A stretch of DNA of 64,000 bases, taken from Rutpela maculata. Its lineage: Eukaryota; Arthropoda; Insecta; Coleoptera; Cerambycidae. Every line of letters starts with the position of its first letter. Within the stretch, counting starts at the first letter, position 1. The translations under genes and the position numbers were made by a program. Positions 34,441 to 44,610 of this stretch are shown in pieces. Where the stretch lies: positions 368,777,249 through 368,841,248 of the forward strand of contig OW386285.2 of the NCBI GenBank assembly GCA_936432065.2, read 5' to 3'. The notes under the pieces were generated by a model, which ran no database searches, was not told the origin of the DNA, and was given only the letters and a program-made list of their open reading frames with translations.

Positions 34441-35620
34441 GAAAAGTTAATAATGCAGTTTTTTTATGTACTGCCTAATTTATTGGGTCATTTGCATGAC
34501 AGCCAAAAACTTGTTATAGCTAGAATGCCCTCATCATATTTTTTTGCTAAGGGGTTTTGTATAATGTTATTTGTATATAATTTTGAAAATGTACAATATT
34601 TTCGAGGTTTGTTACAACAATAATAAATTATTTTAAACAAATTCATTATCCACATGTACAGCTTTCTCTACGCCACTGACGGCTTTATTTAAACAAATAA
34701 CATACAAATGATATAACAATCGATAGAAAAATAATGGTATTTATTTTTTATATCTTGTAGAATTTTGATTTATTGGGCTGTTTTAGAGATATAGCCAAAC
34801 ATGTGTCGTTGTTGGGAGGCTCCCCCTTCTTTTTGCTGTGGGGCCTTAAAAAAAAGAAAATAGCAAAAAGCGAAATTTTATACTCTATCGAATGGCGCCA
34901 AGACCATTGGTCTAGCTACTACCGTTTTTGAGAAAAAGAAAAAAATATATGGGCAGAATATATTCTATTGGCTTATTAAAAAAGAAATTGAAAACCTAGC
35001 TTATTGAAACACCAAGGTTAAAAGTGCATCAAATTATTGACAGAAAAAATAATTATCTCATCTAGACTCTTATAATTGTATTTTCTTAATTAAAATAATA
35101 AATAAATAATTAAAATAATGTTAACATGTAAATACCAAAACTAGAATTAAAAAAACTGTACACGTGTGTGTATTTTTAATAGTTATATAGTAATTTTATA
35201 GTTTTATATAGTATAGTATATGCATTTTTATATTGTCAATATTACGTATGTGTGCACATATCCTTACATATAGAACTAGAACTAGAAATCATTGCCATCC
35301 AAATATAAAATATTTATCTCATTGTCTCACCCACGATCAAGGATTACCTTCTGTGGGTTTGCAATTTATTTACCCAGATATTTATATAAAATTTGTAACT
35401 TTGCGTACTGCCATAAAACCAATTAGTAACTTATTTGTATTGCTTATTCTTGTTATTATTATTTATATTCTATTGTACATTTTATAGTAGGTATTGTTAA
35501 TTATATAAAATCTTGAATTGTTATATTTCAGACACAAAAGGAATTTTTAATTTCTCTAATGAAAAGGGTGTTTTATAATATAATATGGCAATATTCTGTA
35601 AACTGATTTTTTTTGGGAAA
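34441..35620. other. AT-rich spacer, no gene seen
   Basis: Only short low-complexity frames. No repeats with partners in the window were recognised. Confidence 0.4.
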
Positions 35621-35625
35621 TAAAT

Positions 35626-36852
35626 TATTATTATTATTATTATTATTATTATTTTTGTTAAGAACCAGTCACCCTCCTCTGGGGCTCCGACCCTCACAGA
35701 GGGGAGCTGGTAGTACCGGCAACCACTCCCCACACCCGTGGGGTAAGTGACTACTGGGTCCGGGAATCGTGTGCCCTGAGCAGACGTAATGAACCAAGAA
35801 TGACGGCTTTCTGCATACTGTTGGCTAAGACCTCTGCCGAATTTCGGCATGCCGGTATGATCTTAATTTCCGAAAGCAGTGTGTGTCTCGTTCCACCGAG
35901 GGCTCCTATAATCAGTACCACTATCTTAACAGTATGGTCTGGATACAGTCTGCGGAGTTCGAAGAGCAAATCTCGATATTTTGTCCGTTTTTCCTCCTCC
36001 TTCAAGACAATGTTGTTCTCCGCGGGAGTCGAGAACTCCACGACAAACATTGTCTTGAGTTGATGGTCGAGGAGGACTGCGTCAGGCTTGTTGGCTTGTA
36101 TTTACCTGACGGTGGGAAAAGAGTAGTTCCAATAAATTAGACACTTCTCATTTCCCACAACGGACTCAATATCCCCCGGAGCGTAAGGCAGCACTGGTGT
36201 CTCGTCTATCCCGTACGAGTGCCTTAGGTGATAATAAAGCACTCGTAATGCTCCGTCGTGCCTCTGGATATAGGCCGAGACTGCATATGTCGGACAAGCC
36301 GACAACAAGTGCATCAGAGTCTCTGGCGCCCTGCGGCAGGCCCTGCAGCTGACATCAGGGACCTCTATACCCATGACACGACTTCGATAGACGAGGGTAT
36401 TAAATACACCGTCCGGGCAAGCCATTATGAATTCCTCGGTCTCAGACTTCAGCCCGGCTCACCTTAAGAAGGCAAAAGTCAGCCTTTCGGATAAGCCAAG
36501 GTTTTCTATATTTTTATAGAAAACTCCATGCGTTGGCTTATCCGTGTGAAGCTGCAGAAAGATGTTGTGTTCTGCAGCTTTTATTTGGGCTTTTCGTCGA
36601 GCAGGTTCCAACTCGGTGACAGAGTCGGGATTTACCCGCTCGACGTCGAAGGAGAGACCAAGTTCATCGGCTGCTCTCTGTGCTGCCTTAAACAAAGAGG
36701 CTCCTACCTCTGCATTTTCATGGTCCCGGACCATGCAGAGGAGGGGATCCGAACTCCTGATGACCTTACAGGCTCCATCCAGAACCATCCTATTATGGAG
36801 ACTCTCCAAACTCAAGAGTCCACGGCCTCCTCGATGTCGTGGGAGGTGTATT
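35626..36852 (-). mobile_element. R4/Dong-type LINE, copy 1 (truncated)
   Basis: The 3' end is A-rich and joins (TAA)n at 35626-35652 (TTA on the plus strand). The coding region is split into three frames (36815-36459, 36425-36102, 36050-35751) that align with copy 6. They cover a basic N-terminal stretch, the zinc knuckle CRACRRAPETLMHLLSAC, and a restriction-like-endonuclease tail with EFSTPAE. Gene-dead through frameshifts. Head-to-tail with copy 2. Confidence 0.85.
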
Positions 36853-38010
36853 ATAATTTTTTTTTTCCTTCTCCAAATGGGTTATCAACTTAGTGGGGTT
36901 GAGTTTACCAATCACTAAATTGTGGTGTTGATTCGACAGTTAACATCCGCGGATTCCACTTTGGTATTTAGGCTGAGATAGGTTCTGGCAAGTTTAGTGT
37001 CTTCCTCACTATCCTACACGTTTCTAAAATCACTGACTTTTGCATGGTTGTGAGTATGCCTTTTTCTGTGATATTAATTTTTTCTAGGTTTGTCCTTAAG
37101 TTGTTCGTTGTTAGTCCAGTAGCTGAAATGACTAATGGAATGGTAAGAACCGATCTTAATTTATACAGTTTTCGGAATTCTTCGGAAAGTTCGTAATATT
37201 TATTGATCTTCTCTCTTTCTGTCTTCTCCAGATTGTGATCACTCAGATGTGCGATATCGATAAAAAAGCCCACCTCATCTTTCTTATTCACCACTGTTAT
37301 ATCCGGCCTGTTGTTCGCTATTGGCCTATCTGTGAGGATTGTGGTGTCCCAATACAAGCGGTATGCATCATTTTCTAATACAGGTAATGGTACATATTTG
37401 AAATATTGTTCACGTTTTTGCTGGAGGTTGTATAATATCGCCAGCTCCTGATGGACTATGTTGGCTGTTAAGTTGTGTCGTTTTAAGTATTCAGTCGGCG
37501 CTAGAAATGTACAGCCAGCTATGATGTGTTCAATTGTTTCTAAATACTTGTGACACATTCGACATAGATCGTTATTAATAGCAACTCTGTGGATGAACTT
37601 AATGTGATTCCTTGTAGCAATAACGTTGTCTTGAATTGCTACTATGAATTCTTCAGTATCACCATAAAGGTAACCTTTTCGTAGCCATTCTGTGGAAGTT
37701 TCCTGACATGATTTCGAGAGTTGGTTGGGATATCTTCCATGCAGGGGCTTAGCCAATCACTGGTCTTTTAAATCATTGACACTTCGCAGTTCTCTCCCTT
37801 CTTCCTCGCCGAGACGGATCGCTGAGTGTTTATCCAGTGCTACAATGGCTTCATGTAGTGGAGACGATGAAGCTTTCTCTCGGAAGTACTTTTTGAGTTT
37901 AACAACTTGTTTGTAGTAGAGCTCCTTTATGTCTACAAGTCCTCTGCCTCGCATATGTCGTGGGACGTAAAGTCTCTCTGTACAGGTGAAAAAATTTTTG
38001 CCGAATTCCT
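36853..38010 (-). mobile_element. R4/Dong-type LINE, copy 2 (distinct subfamily)
   Basis: Related to, but different from, copies 1 and 6. The 3' junction is a short A/T run rather than a clean (TAA)n. Coding frames are at 37954-37757 and 37756-36968. The 5' side begins shortly after the VPRHM-RGRGLVDI motif. Confidence 0.8.
36968..37954 (-). pseudogene. RLE-LINE ORF, C-terminal part (copy 2)
   Basis: Two frames joined by a shift at about 37757. Order: RGRGLVDIKELYYKQV; CRMCHKYLETIEHIIAGC (CCHC knuckle near 37565-37510); RPDITVVNKKDEVGFFIDIA (near 37300-37240), which supplies the PD...(D/E)xA/K-type core of the restriction-like endonuclease; a charged helix EKTEREKINKYYELSEEF; and a C-terminal MQKSVILETCRIVRKTL. 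The second frame is open for 262 codons. This set is typical of R2/R4-group LINEs. The RT palm is missing. Confidence 0.85.
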
Positions 38011-38129
38011 TTATTTAACCTAACCTTTTATCTTAAAAATAAAATATAAATACTAATTTAATCATTATTTCCAATTTTTAAAAATTAAAAATTCTATTAA
38101 AATAAAAAAATTAAAATTATACAAAATCT

Positions 38130-38415
38130 ATTATTATTATTATTATTATTATTATTTTTTTTTTTCGGGTAGCCCGCTGCCGGACAGGACTTCCGTGGCC
38201 TCCGACACCTCACGGTAGCCGCGCCGGCGAATTCCTTACAGCCACTCTCCACGACCTGTGGAGTTAGTGACTGCAAATACCTAAATCGTGTGCCCTAAGT
38301 AGACGAAGGGACCCCAAGATAACCGCCTTCTGCATCTGGCCTGCCAACCATTCTGCCGAATTCTGACAGGCCGGTATGATCTTCAATTCTGAGAGCAGCG
38401 AAGGCTTCATCCTTC
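38130..38415 (-). mobile_element. R4/Dong-type LINE, copy 3 (3' stub)
   Basis: (TAA)n at 38130-38155 on the minus strand, then an A-run, the 3' UTR ('gggctacccg' on the minus strand) and the last roughly 40 codons of the ORF, matching copy 6 (C-terminal QKAVIL-type block). Truncated, and abutting the (TAA)n of copy 4. Confidence 0.85.
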
Positions 38416-38627
38416 TTTATTATTATTATTATTATTATTATATTTTTTTTTTTCGGGTAGCCCGCTGCCGGACAGGACTTCCGTGGCCACCGACACCTCA
38501 CGGTAGCCGCGCCGGCGAATTCCTTACAGCCACTCTCCACGACCTGTGGAGTTAGTGACTGTAAATACCTAAATCGTGTGCCCTAAGTAGACGAAGGGAC
38601 CCCAAGATAACCGCCTTCTGCATCTTC
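38416..38627 (-). mobile_element. R4/Dong-type LINE, copy 4 (3' stub)
   Basis: Nearly identical to the 3' UTR part of copy 3, again preceded by (TAA)n and an A-run, and about 75 bp shorter at the 5' side. Confidence 0.85.
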
Positions 38628-38870
38628 TATTATTATTATTATTATTATTATTTTTTTTTTCCCTTCTCAGGTATTCCTGGTTTGTCTGCTGTAATCGGGT
38701 ACATGGTACCAAGATCACAGCATTGACTAGTCACTCCCAAGGAATGATCTCACGATACCAGCTGTATGGAGAATTACTGCTTTTTGCATTCTCGGGTATA
38801 TAGTGGGGTCAATACCAATCTTTTGTAGCGATGTTTTTAGGTTTTTAGGTATTACTCCGAGCGCAGATAG
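38628..38870 (-). mobile_element. R4/Dong-type LINE, copy 5 (3' stub, other subfamily)
   Basis: (TAA)n at 38628-38651, then a different 3' UTR. The minus strand encodes SLQKIGIDPTIYPRMQKAVI, the conserved C-terminal block of these ORFs. Confidence 0.75.
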
Positions 38871-40223
38871 TTATTTTTTTTTATTTTTTTTTTTTTTTCG
38901 CGTGCGCGATGCTGGACAGTTCTCCCGTGTCTCCGACATTCTCACGGGAGAAGCGCCAGCGAACTATCCACAGCCACTCCCCGCATCCCGCAGGGTTAGT
39001 GACTGTAGATTCCAGATTCGTGTGCCCTAAGAAGACGGAGGGACCCCAGGATAACTGCCTTCTGCATTTGGCCTGCCAACCACTCGGCTGACTTTTGGCA
39101 GGCTGGTATGGCCTTTAATTCCGAGAGCAGCGTAGGCCTCATTCCACCAAGTACACCGATTATCAGGACGATCATCTTGACCGAGTAGTCTGGGTATAGC
39201 ACCCGGAGCTCATACCGGAGATCTCTGTATTTAGTCCGTTTTTCCCCCTCCTTCAAGATGATGTTTGTCTCGGCAGGTGCCGAGAACTCGATGACATACA
39301 TCATCTTGGTTTGGTGGTCGAGGAGGACTACGTCAGGCTTGTTTGCTTGAATCTGCCTGACCGTCGGGAACGAGTAATTCCAATATATTCTGCACTTCTC
39401 GTTCTCGACAACAGACTCGATCTCTCCGGGGACGTAAGGCAGCACTGGTGTTTGGTCTACTTGGTACGAGTGCCGTAGGTAGTAGTATAGCACTCGTAAA
39501 GCCGCGTTGTGCCTATGGATGTAGGCCGAAGTCGCGTAAATCGGGCATGCAGATAGTAAGTGCATGAGCGACTCCGGCGCCTGACAGCAGGTCCTACAAT
39601 TAATGTCAGGGACCTCCACACCCATAATGCGACTGCGGTAGACCAAGGTATTAATAACACCATCTTGGCAGGCCACAATGAATCCCTCGGTCTCCGACTT
39701 TAGCCCTGCTGACCGTAAAAAACCAAAGGTCAGCTTCGTCGATAAACCCAGTGTCTCTATGTTGTTATAGAATACACCGTGCATGGGCTTATCGACGTGC
39801 TGCCTGAACAGATTTCTCTGCTCGGCAGCTTTAATTTGGGCTTTCAGACGATTTGGCGCCAGCTCAGTTACTGATTCTGGATCAGCACCTCGCCGGCCTC
39901 CTCGCCTGAAGTCGAATATGAGACCGAGATCATCTGCGGCCTTGCGTGCTGCCTTAAATAAAAAATGCGCCAACTCCCATAGTTTCATGATCTTTCACAA
40001 ACCGCAGGAGTGGGTCCGAGCTCCTGAGGATGTTGCATGCTACACTCAGCGCTACTCTGCCATGCGTGCACTCCAGACTCAAGAGTCCTCGGCCCCCCCG
40101 TTGTCGTGGGAGGTACACCCGAGGAACGGACGACCTAGGATGGATGCTCCTATGAACATGCATCATCTTGCGGGTAGCCCTATCCAATTGGCGCAACTCA
40201 TCTTGTGTCCACTTGACTACTCC
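38871..40223 (-). mobile_element. R4/Dong-type LINE, copy 6 (longest)
   Basis: 1.35 kb. The 3' UTR begins after a T-run (38880-38898 on the plus strand). Its 3' UTR is shared with copy 7, and its ORF with copies 1 and 3. GC-rich compared with the flanks. The 5' end directly meets the (TAA)n of copy 7. Confidence 0.85.
38996..40196 (-). pseudogene. RLE-LINE ORF, C-terminal third (copy 6)
   Basis: The main frame, 39988-38996 (330 codons), is open. An upstream frame, 40196-39954, carries VPRVYLPRQRGGRGLLSLE after one frameshift. Domain order: basic region, FLRSAGLKSETEGF, CCHC knuckle CRTCCQAPESLMHLLSAC (about 39605-39550), a linker, then the restriction-like endonuclease with KPDVVLLD and VIEFSAP (about 39350-39280), and MQKAVILGSLRLLRAHE at the end. 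These match the C-terminus of R2/R4/Dong-group ORFs. The RT itself is missing, so it cannot move by itself. Confidence 0.88.
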
Positions 40224-40371
40224 AATTATTATTATTATTATTTTTTTTTTTTCGCGTGCGCGATGCTGGACAGTTCTCCCGTGTCTCCGACATTCTCACG
40301 GGAGAAGCGCCAGCGAATTATCCACAGCCACTCCCCGCATCCCGCAGGGTTAGTGACTGTAGATGCCAGAT
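40224..40371 (-). mobile_element. R4/Dong-type LINE, copy 7 (3' stub)
   Basis: (TAA)n, an A-run and about 120 bp of the same 3' UTR as copy 6 ('cgcgtgcgcgatgctggaca' on the plus strand), truncated before the ORF. Confidence 0.85.
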
Positions 40372-40460
40372 TACTATTATTATTATTATTATTATTATTT
40401 TGTTAAAAATCAGTCACCCTTCTCTGTGGCTCCGATCCTCACAGAGGGGAGCTGGTAGCC
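40372..40460 (-). mobile_element. R4/Dong-type LINE, copy 8 (3' stub)
   Basis: (TAA)n at 40372-40399, then the same 3' end as copy 1 ('cagtcaccctYctctg' on the plus strand). About 60 bp of LINE sequence only. Confidence 0.8.
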
Positions 40461-40479
40461 CCTTTGAGGGGGGGCAGGG

Positions 40480-41030
40480 GGAGCAGGCATGATTTCTTGA
40501 GGTGGGTCTGTTCGAAAATCTACTTATTTTGACTAGTTCTATTAATGGTTAAAAGGATTTGCTATTACTCAAAAGTGGAAGTATCAAACACCTAAGTCAC
40601 TAAGCTACGTGGATGTGAAAGTAACAATGAATCAAGAATCGAAACAAACTTCACGCAAATGTTCTGTACCACAAAATATTAATTAATAAAATTAAGTATA
40701 GAACGGACATCCATAATGTAAACACAAGAAGGAAGGAACAGCTTATAATTCCGCAACATAGAACGGCCATGTTTCAACGATCATCTACATTCAATATTGC
40801 AAAGAATATAAATGTTCTCTCCCTTGATCTTAGATCAATAACGCTACGGAAATTTTATAAATATGTGCACGATTTATTATTGTTAGAACAAGAGAGAAGG
40901 CAGTAACTTTAAGATATATCCTCTTACTTTAGATAGGAGTTTATCGTATATTATAGGTGTATTCTCTGAATTCTTAATTATTTAGCTCTCTACTCATTTT
41001 AATCAGTATATATTATTAGAAATGCTATAC
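40480..41030. other. AT-rich spacer
   Basis: No gene was found. A possible HINE-1 remnant at 40573-40633 keeps only 'gtggaagtat' and 'ggatgtg.aagta'. Confidence 0.4.
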
Positions 41031-41948
41031 TAGTGGAGTGCCGTTAGATTTATACCTAGGAACCCGGTTCCTATGAATATGAATCAACTTTAATGAATCG
41101 GTCCGAATAGGGCCAGGTTACTATTTTTTTTTAATACGACTTTTATCTGAAAAATACGCGTTGGTCCTCAAAATTATTTTGAGAATTTGAGGCTAATAGT
41201 CTTCTTATTAGCTCCTGGGTCATCATTTGTAGGTAAAAATGTTGATATTATCATTACCTACGAATATATGCATTTAAAAATGCAAACAAAAAATTTTTGT
41301 TTTCGCTGCTAGTTTCGCTGCTAAAATCAGTCTCGTTGAACGCCACCAGCTTCTGAAAATCTACTTAAAATTATTTTTTGTACATGTAAGGCAGGATGCG
41401 GAGCTGCTTGTTGATGCAGAAAGCATGGATTACCTTGCACTGCAGCTTGTTCCGAATGCAATGGTGATAGTTGCTCGAGCCCTTTTCCTATTACAGAAAT
41501 AAGCGAAGTTGAAAACGAAGATATCGAAGATAAATAGTAAATTTTGTTAAAATTATTATGAATTATGTTATTTAACAATAAGTTTGTTTCTACAGAAATT
41601 CTAATGTTTTTGTATTTATGATGTCTTATTTTAAAGTTTTTTGGGCTCCATTTTGGATCCCCCATTTTGAATTTGTAATTTCATACCTTAAATTTGTAAT
41701 CACAAACCTATAATACTACTGATTTTTTTGTCTACAGAACAAAAACTATTAAAACTTATGTGAATTGAGTATTTTTTCAAAGAATTTGTAGAAGATCTCG
41801 ATGAACTTTTAAATAAAAAAAAAACGTCAATTTCTAATCCATAAACATTTTAGTATTAGCAACAAAATACAAAAAGTTTCATTAATGTTGATTCATAGGA
41901 ACCGGGTTCCAAGGTTTTTTAGTTTTCACACCTAACGGCACTCCACTA
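41031..41948. mobile_element. TIR element carrying family fragment F3
   Basis: Inverted termini: the left starts TAGTGGAGTGCCGTTAG and the right ends with its inverse. Inside both ends comes 'ggaacccggttcctatgaat', itself a near palindrome. The direct repeat 'tac' just outside both ends suggests a 2-3-bp target duplication (TA or TAC). 918 bp. No transposase is recognised, but the interior holds the C-terminus of the multi-copy protein. Superfamily unknown. Confidence 0.75.
41343..41537 (+). pseudogene. Multi-copy family fragment F3 (CXC-type C-terminus)
   Basis: The plus frame reads PPASENLLKIIFCTCKAGCG, then AAC, a TGA stop, CRKHGLPCTAACSECNGDSC, and an acidic tail to TAG at 41535. The cysteine spacing matches F1 (IFCKSTKGC...CSCRQVGLYCSVIC) residue for residue over about 35 positions. 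A single stop lies within the array. The minus-strand frame over the same bases is a shadow. Probably a metal-binding CXC-like C-terminus, by inference. Confidence 0.75.
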
Positions 41949-42782
41949 TACACCAATTTAAATTTTAGTTAAAATGAATTCCAAATAATTATAATTTCCC
42001 TAAGGTTCAAGAAGAATAGCAGACATTCTAGTGCAAACCTTGAGCTTTTTAAGTTAGTATATAACATGTTTGTTGTACTGTTTGGTGTCAAATGCTATTT
42101 TAAAATTTGTTTATACATTGTTATATATTTAAATTAATAACGACATTTATTATTATTATTGATCACTTATTTTAAATATACATAAATGCAGCTAAATAAA
42201 TTTCTCACATGAAACAAATACTGCTGCTTAAAGAAATAAGTCTGTAATGTTTTTAGGATAGGCTTCTTATTTCTTGGCACAAAGGTATTTGTTTTTTTAT
42301 AAAGAATTTGTTTATTTGCGTATGTATGAAACAAAGGTGACTGTTCCAAGGAAAAACACAATAACCAAAAATTTTTATATGAAGATACAAAATGCAGTAA
42401 CACAGTATCTGAAAAATTGTGTTTCACAATGCAAAACATAGTATACAATTAACAATAGGAAAGAATACAGTATGTTATGATGATTGCATGCTGTGATTTT
42501 GAAGAAGCTTTAGGATTTTGAAAGAAAATAAGAACATATTCCAACATAATATATAGTTTCGTGCACTGCGTTTTTTAATAAAATTATTATTGTCTCATTA
42601 ATACATCGTTTTCCTCAAGTTTTTGAAATTCAAAAGCAATTAGTGAAAACAATGAAAGTAAAATTTTATTGTTAATTATGTATGCGGGCTTTTAGTAATA
42701 ATTTATGAAACTTTCCTTTTAATTGAGACAGGTACAGTGTTAGAAAAATATATTTTATGAATATTCATTTTAGTGCGGCAGT
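41949..42782. other. AT-rich spacer, no gene seen
   Basis: No motif-bearing frame. The frame around 42167-42448 is low complexity. Confidence 0.4.
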
Positions 42783-43742
42783 TTAGCTAGGATATTTCAA
42801 TATATTGTGCACTTTTTGATAAAAGCACCAAATTTGGCACAGAGGTAGACCGATGTAATATGAACAATTTTGGATGTGGGGTCATCGGCCAACTGCCCCC
42901 TGGAGGCCGTGGCGGCTATTATCCAAAATGGCTGCCAGTGGACACCAGAAAGACAACAGAAGTTAGATAAAGTTTGCTGCTGAAGGACATGTCCGCCCTG
43001 GTATACTGCTCTTCGGACGTGCAGCTCCAGGGCTGCCCTTGTCGGTGGGATCAGCTGGACGTTGCTTTTCTTTGCAAACAGTTTGCGACGTGCCTTGTCG
43101 ATATCGGAGTCTGTGCTTATTCTGTCATAAAGCAGTATGATGAACCTTTCAATTGTGTGCATGGCGTCTTCATTAATACGATCTGATGCAGTGGAGAGAA
43201 GAGTGAGTGTCTGGGTCAGCTCAAGTAGCACTGTCCTCTGTCCACGTCCGGCGAAGCAGGAGACCGTGTCGCAGCCCGTCAAAGCATGAAACATCGGTAG
43301 TGCCTGAGCTTTTTCAGTACCCAGAGCCCGAACAATCTCATGGGCTGCCAAGAAGCGGAACGTCTTCCCCGAGCCGAAGGACACCCACACTTCAGTTTCC
43401 TCATTCAAGGTGCGCGCCAGAGCCACTGCCAGGACAACAACATCAGTGTCAACTGTGCAGATGAGGATCTTCTTGTGGCCATTGTGAGCAGCGTGGGCGG
43501 CATGCAACATAATGCGGGTGTCGGCCTCCTCGTGGTTCCAAGGAGCCAGTGCTGAAGTATCCAGAAGCGGTGGCTTTCTCAAGACATCATCAATTTACAT
43601 CTACCATTTTGAAAAATGGCTGCCACGGCCGCCAGGGAGCAGTTGGCCGATGGCTCCACATCCAAAATGGTTCATATTACATCGGTCTACCTCTATACCA
43701 AATTTGGTGCTTTTATCAAAAAGTGCACAATGGGTTAGCTAA
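42783..43742. mobile_element. TIR element carrying family fragment F4
   Basis: Inverted repeats of about 140 bp (42783-42935 and 43605-43742) share 'tgtgcactttttgataaaag' and the following 'caccaaatttgg', then 'agaccgatgtaatatgaac' and 'atcggccaactgc'. Both outer ends carry 'ttagcta'. The interior is a GC-rich coding block (F4), unlike the AT-rich flanks. No target duplication was defined. A diverged end of the same type lies at 56705-56870. Confidence 0.8.
42797..43582 (-). CDS. Multi-copy family fragment F4 (FEN/PIN-like nuclease core)
   Basis: Open for 262 codons with no stop. It starts with LRKPP (non-ATG) next to the right TIR, and its last roughly 45 codons run into the left TIR. Visible pattern: NHEEADTRIML (about residues 17-27), ICTVDTDVVVLAVALA (about 41-56), FHALTGCDTVS (about 98-108) and FAGRGQRT. 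The E-A-D, D-T-D and G-C-D acids, followed by a Gly-rich turn, resemble the metal-binding acids and helical turn of FEN/XPG-type PIN nucleases. The nuclease role is inference. Its end aligns with the start of F1. GC-rich. A fragment of a larger protein, probably not expressed alone. Confidence 0.65.
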   Translation of the reverse strand: MRKPPLLDTSALAPWNHEEADTRIMLHAAHAAHNGHKKILICTVDTDVVVLAVALARTLNEETEVWVSFGSGKTFRFLAAHEIVRALGTEKAQALPMFHALTGCDTVSCFAGRGQRTVLLELTQTLTLLSTASDRINEDAMHTIERFIILLYDRISTDSDIDKARRKLFAKKSNVQLIPPTRAALELHVRRAVYQGGHVLQQQTLSNFCCLSGVHWQPFWIIAATASRGQLADDPTSKIVHITSVYLCAKFGAFIKKCTIY

Positions 43743-44049
43743 TCCGCTGTACTATTTTCAAACACAATCTAAAATAGTAAGTATTTAATAATAAAATCAT
43801 TTTTGATATTGTGACGAAAAAAGTACTTATTTATGTTAGTCAACTATAAAGGTTTAAGTAAAATATGTTCGCCCGTCTCCTAGAGGCATTAAGTGAAATA
43901 AATTGCTCTTCCTGAACATTTCCTAATTTTACATATGGCGTATTTTTCCGTGGAGGAGAAGGAATGATTCAAAATATTTTTTTCTGTGTATAGTATACAA
44001 TGAATGCAAGCTTCGTATCCTGAGTGCTGAAGCCCTAGTTCTTGCCCAC
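43743..44049. other. Spacer, no gene seen
   Basis: AT-rich, nothing recognised. Confidence 0.4.
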
Positions 44050-44090
44050 CACGTGTATATAAGTTCATTTATGTCATCACTTATCACTCG
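44050..44090 (+). promoter_or_regulatory. Candidate core promoter (TATA + Inr)
   Basis: CACGTG E-box at 44050-44055, TATATAAG at 44056-44063, and TCACT (arthropod initiator-like; the usual form is TCAGT) with its A at 44086, exactly 30 bp after the start of the TATA box. It lies directly ahead of the candidate exon at 44120. The arrangement is good, but such motifs arise by chance in AT-rich DNA. Confidence 0.35.
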
Positions 44091-44119
44091 TCACCTTCAC
44101 TCGTTAGATAACAACCGAA

Positions 44120-44155
44120 ATGTTTAGTAAATTCTTTAAAAATGCGCGAATCAAG
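44120..44155 (+). CDS. Candidate first coding exon
   Basis: ATG in an 'aaccgaaATG' context about 33 bp after the presumed start site, then 12 codons (MFSKFFKNARIK) ending at AAG|GTAACA, a plausible splice donor at 44156. No second exon could be recognised downstream, so the gene may continue through TE-filled introns or the call may be false. The sequence is too short to name a product. Confidence 0.25.
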
Positions 44156-44439
44156 GTAACAAATGCTATATCTAATTACAATTCATTATTAAAATGACTT
44201 GAACTACGTACATTACTGTAGTGACAAATGATTTTTTACAAATAGGTACTAAGAGGTCAAATTCCTATACAAGCATAATTCTATACTTTAATGACTGTTT
44301 TTTAATGAGTAAATATATTGAACTGCATATTCGATTTTTTCATAAATAATTTCGATTTTAATGACCACGAATGAAATGCAAAATGTTATAACATTACAAT
44401 TGTTATAGACAAAATTCCTTCACGTCGTATATATACGCA

Positions 44440-44610
44440 CGATGTCACAACATAACCCCACCAGCGGACACTTGGGCGATGGTCCGCAAACCAGCAACAT
44501 AACCCAAATCATAATGCATAATGCCCCATTCCAGATCAAACACCCCCCTACCATACCAGGCGTTGTCTATCTTCCGGCAGCCTCTTCCCTAGCCATACTT
44601 TCCTATACCA
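44440..44610. repeat. Dispersed repeat R4x, copy 1
   Basis: Shares 'cataaccccaccaKcgga', 'ccagcaaca' and 'taccataccaggYgttg' in the same order with 63780-63960. C-rich. It could be a 5' or 3' untranslated piece of a retroelement. The open frame here (44442-44759) is a low-complexity by-product. Confidence 0.65.

Noticed and set aside
35800..40406. Plus-strand frames through the R4/Dong-type cluster
   Set aside because: Antisense shadows of GC-rich LINE ORFs on the minus strand.
40573..40633. An eleventh HINE-1 copy
   Set aside because: Only two short end-like strings remain; too little to exclude chance.
41327..41665. Minus-strand 112-codon frame as a gene
   Set aside because: The opposite strand encodes the cysteine array that matches fragment F1; the minus frame has no motif.
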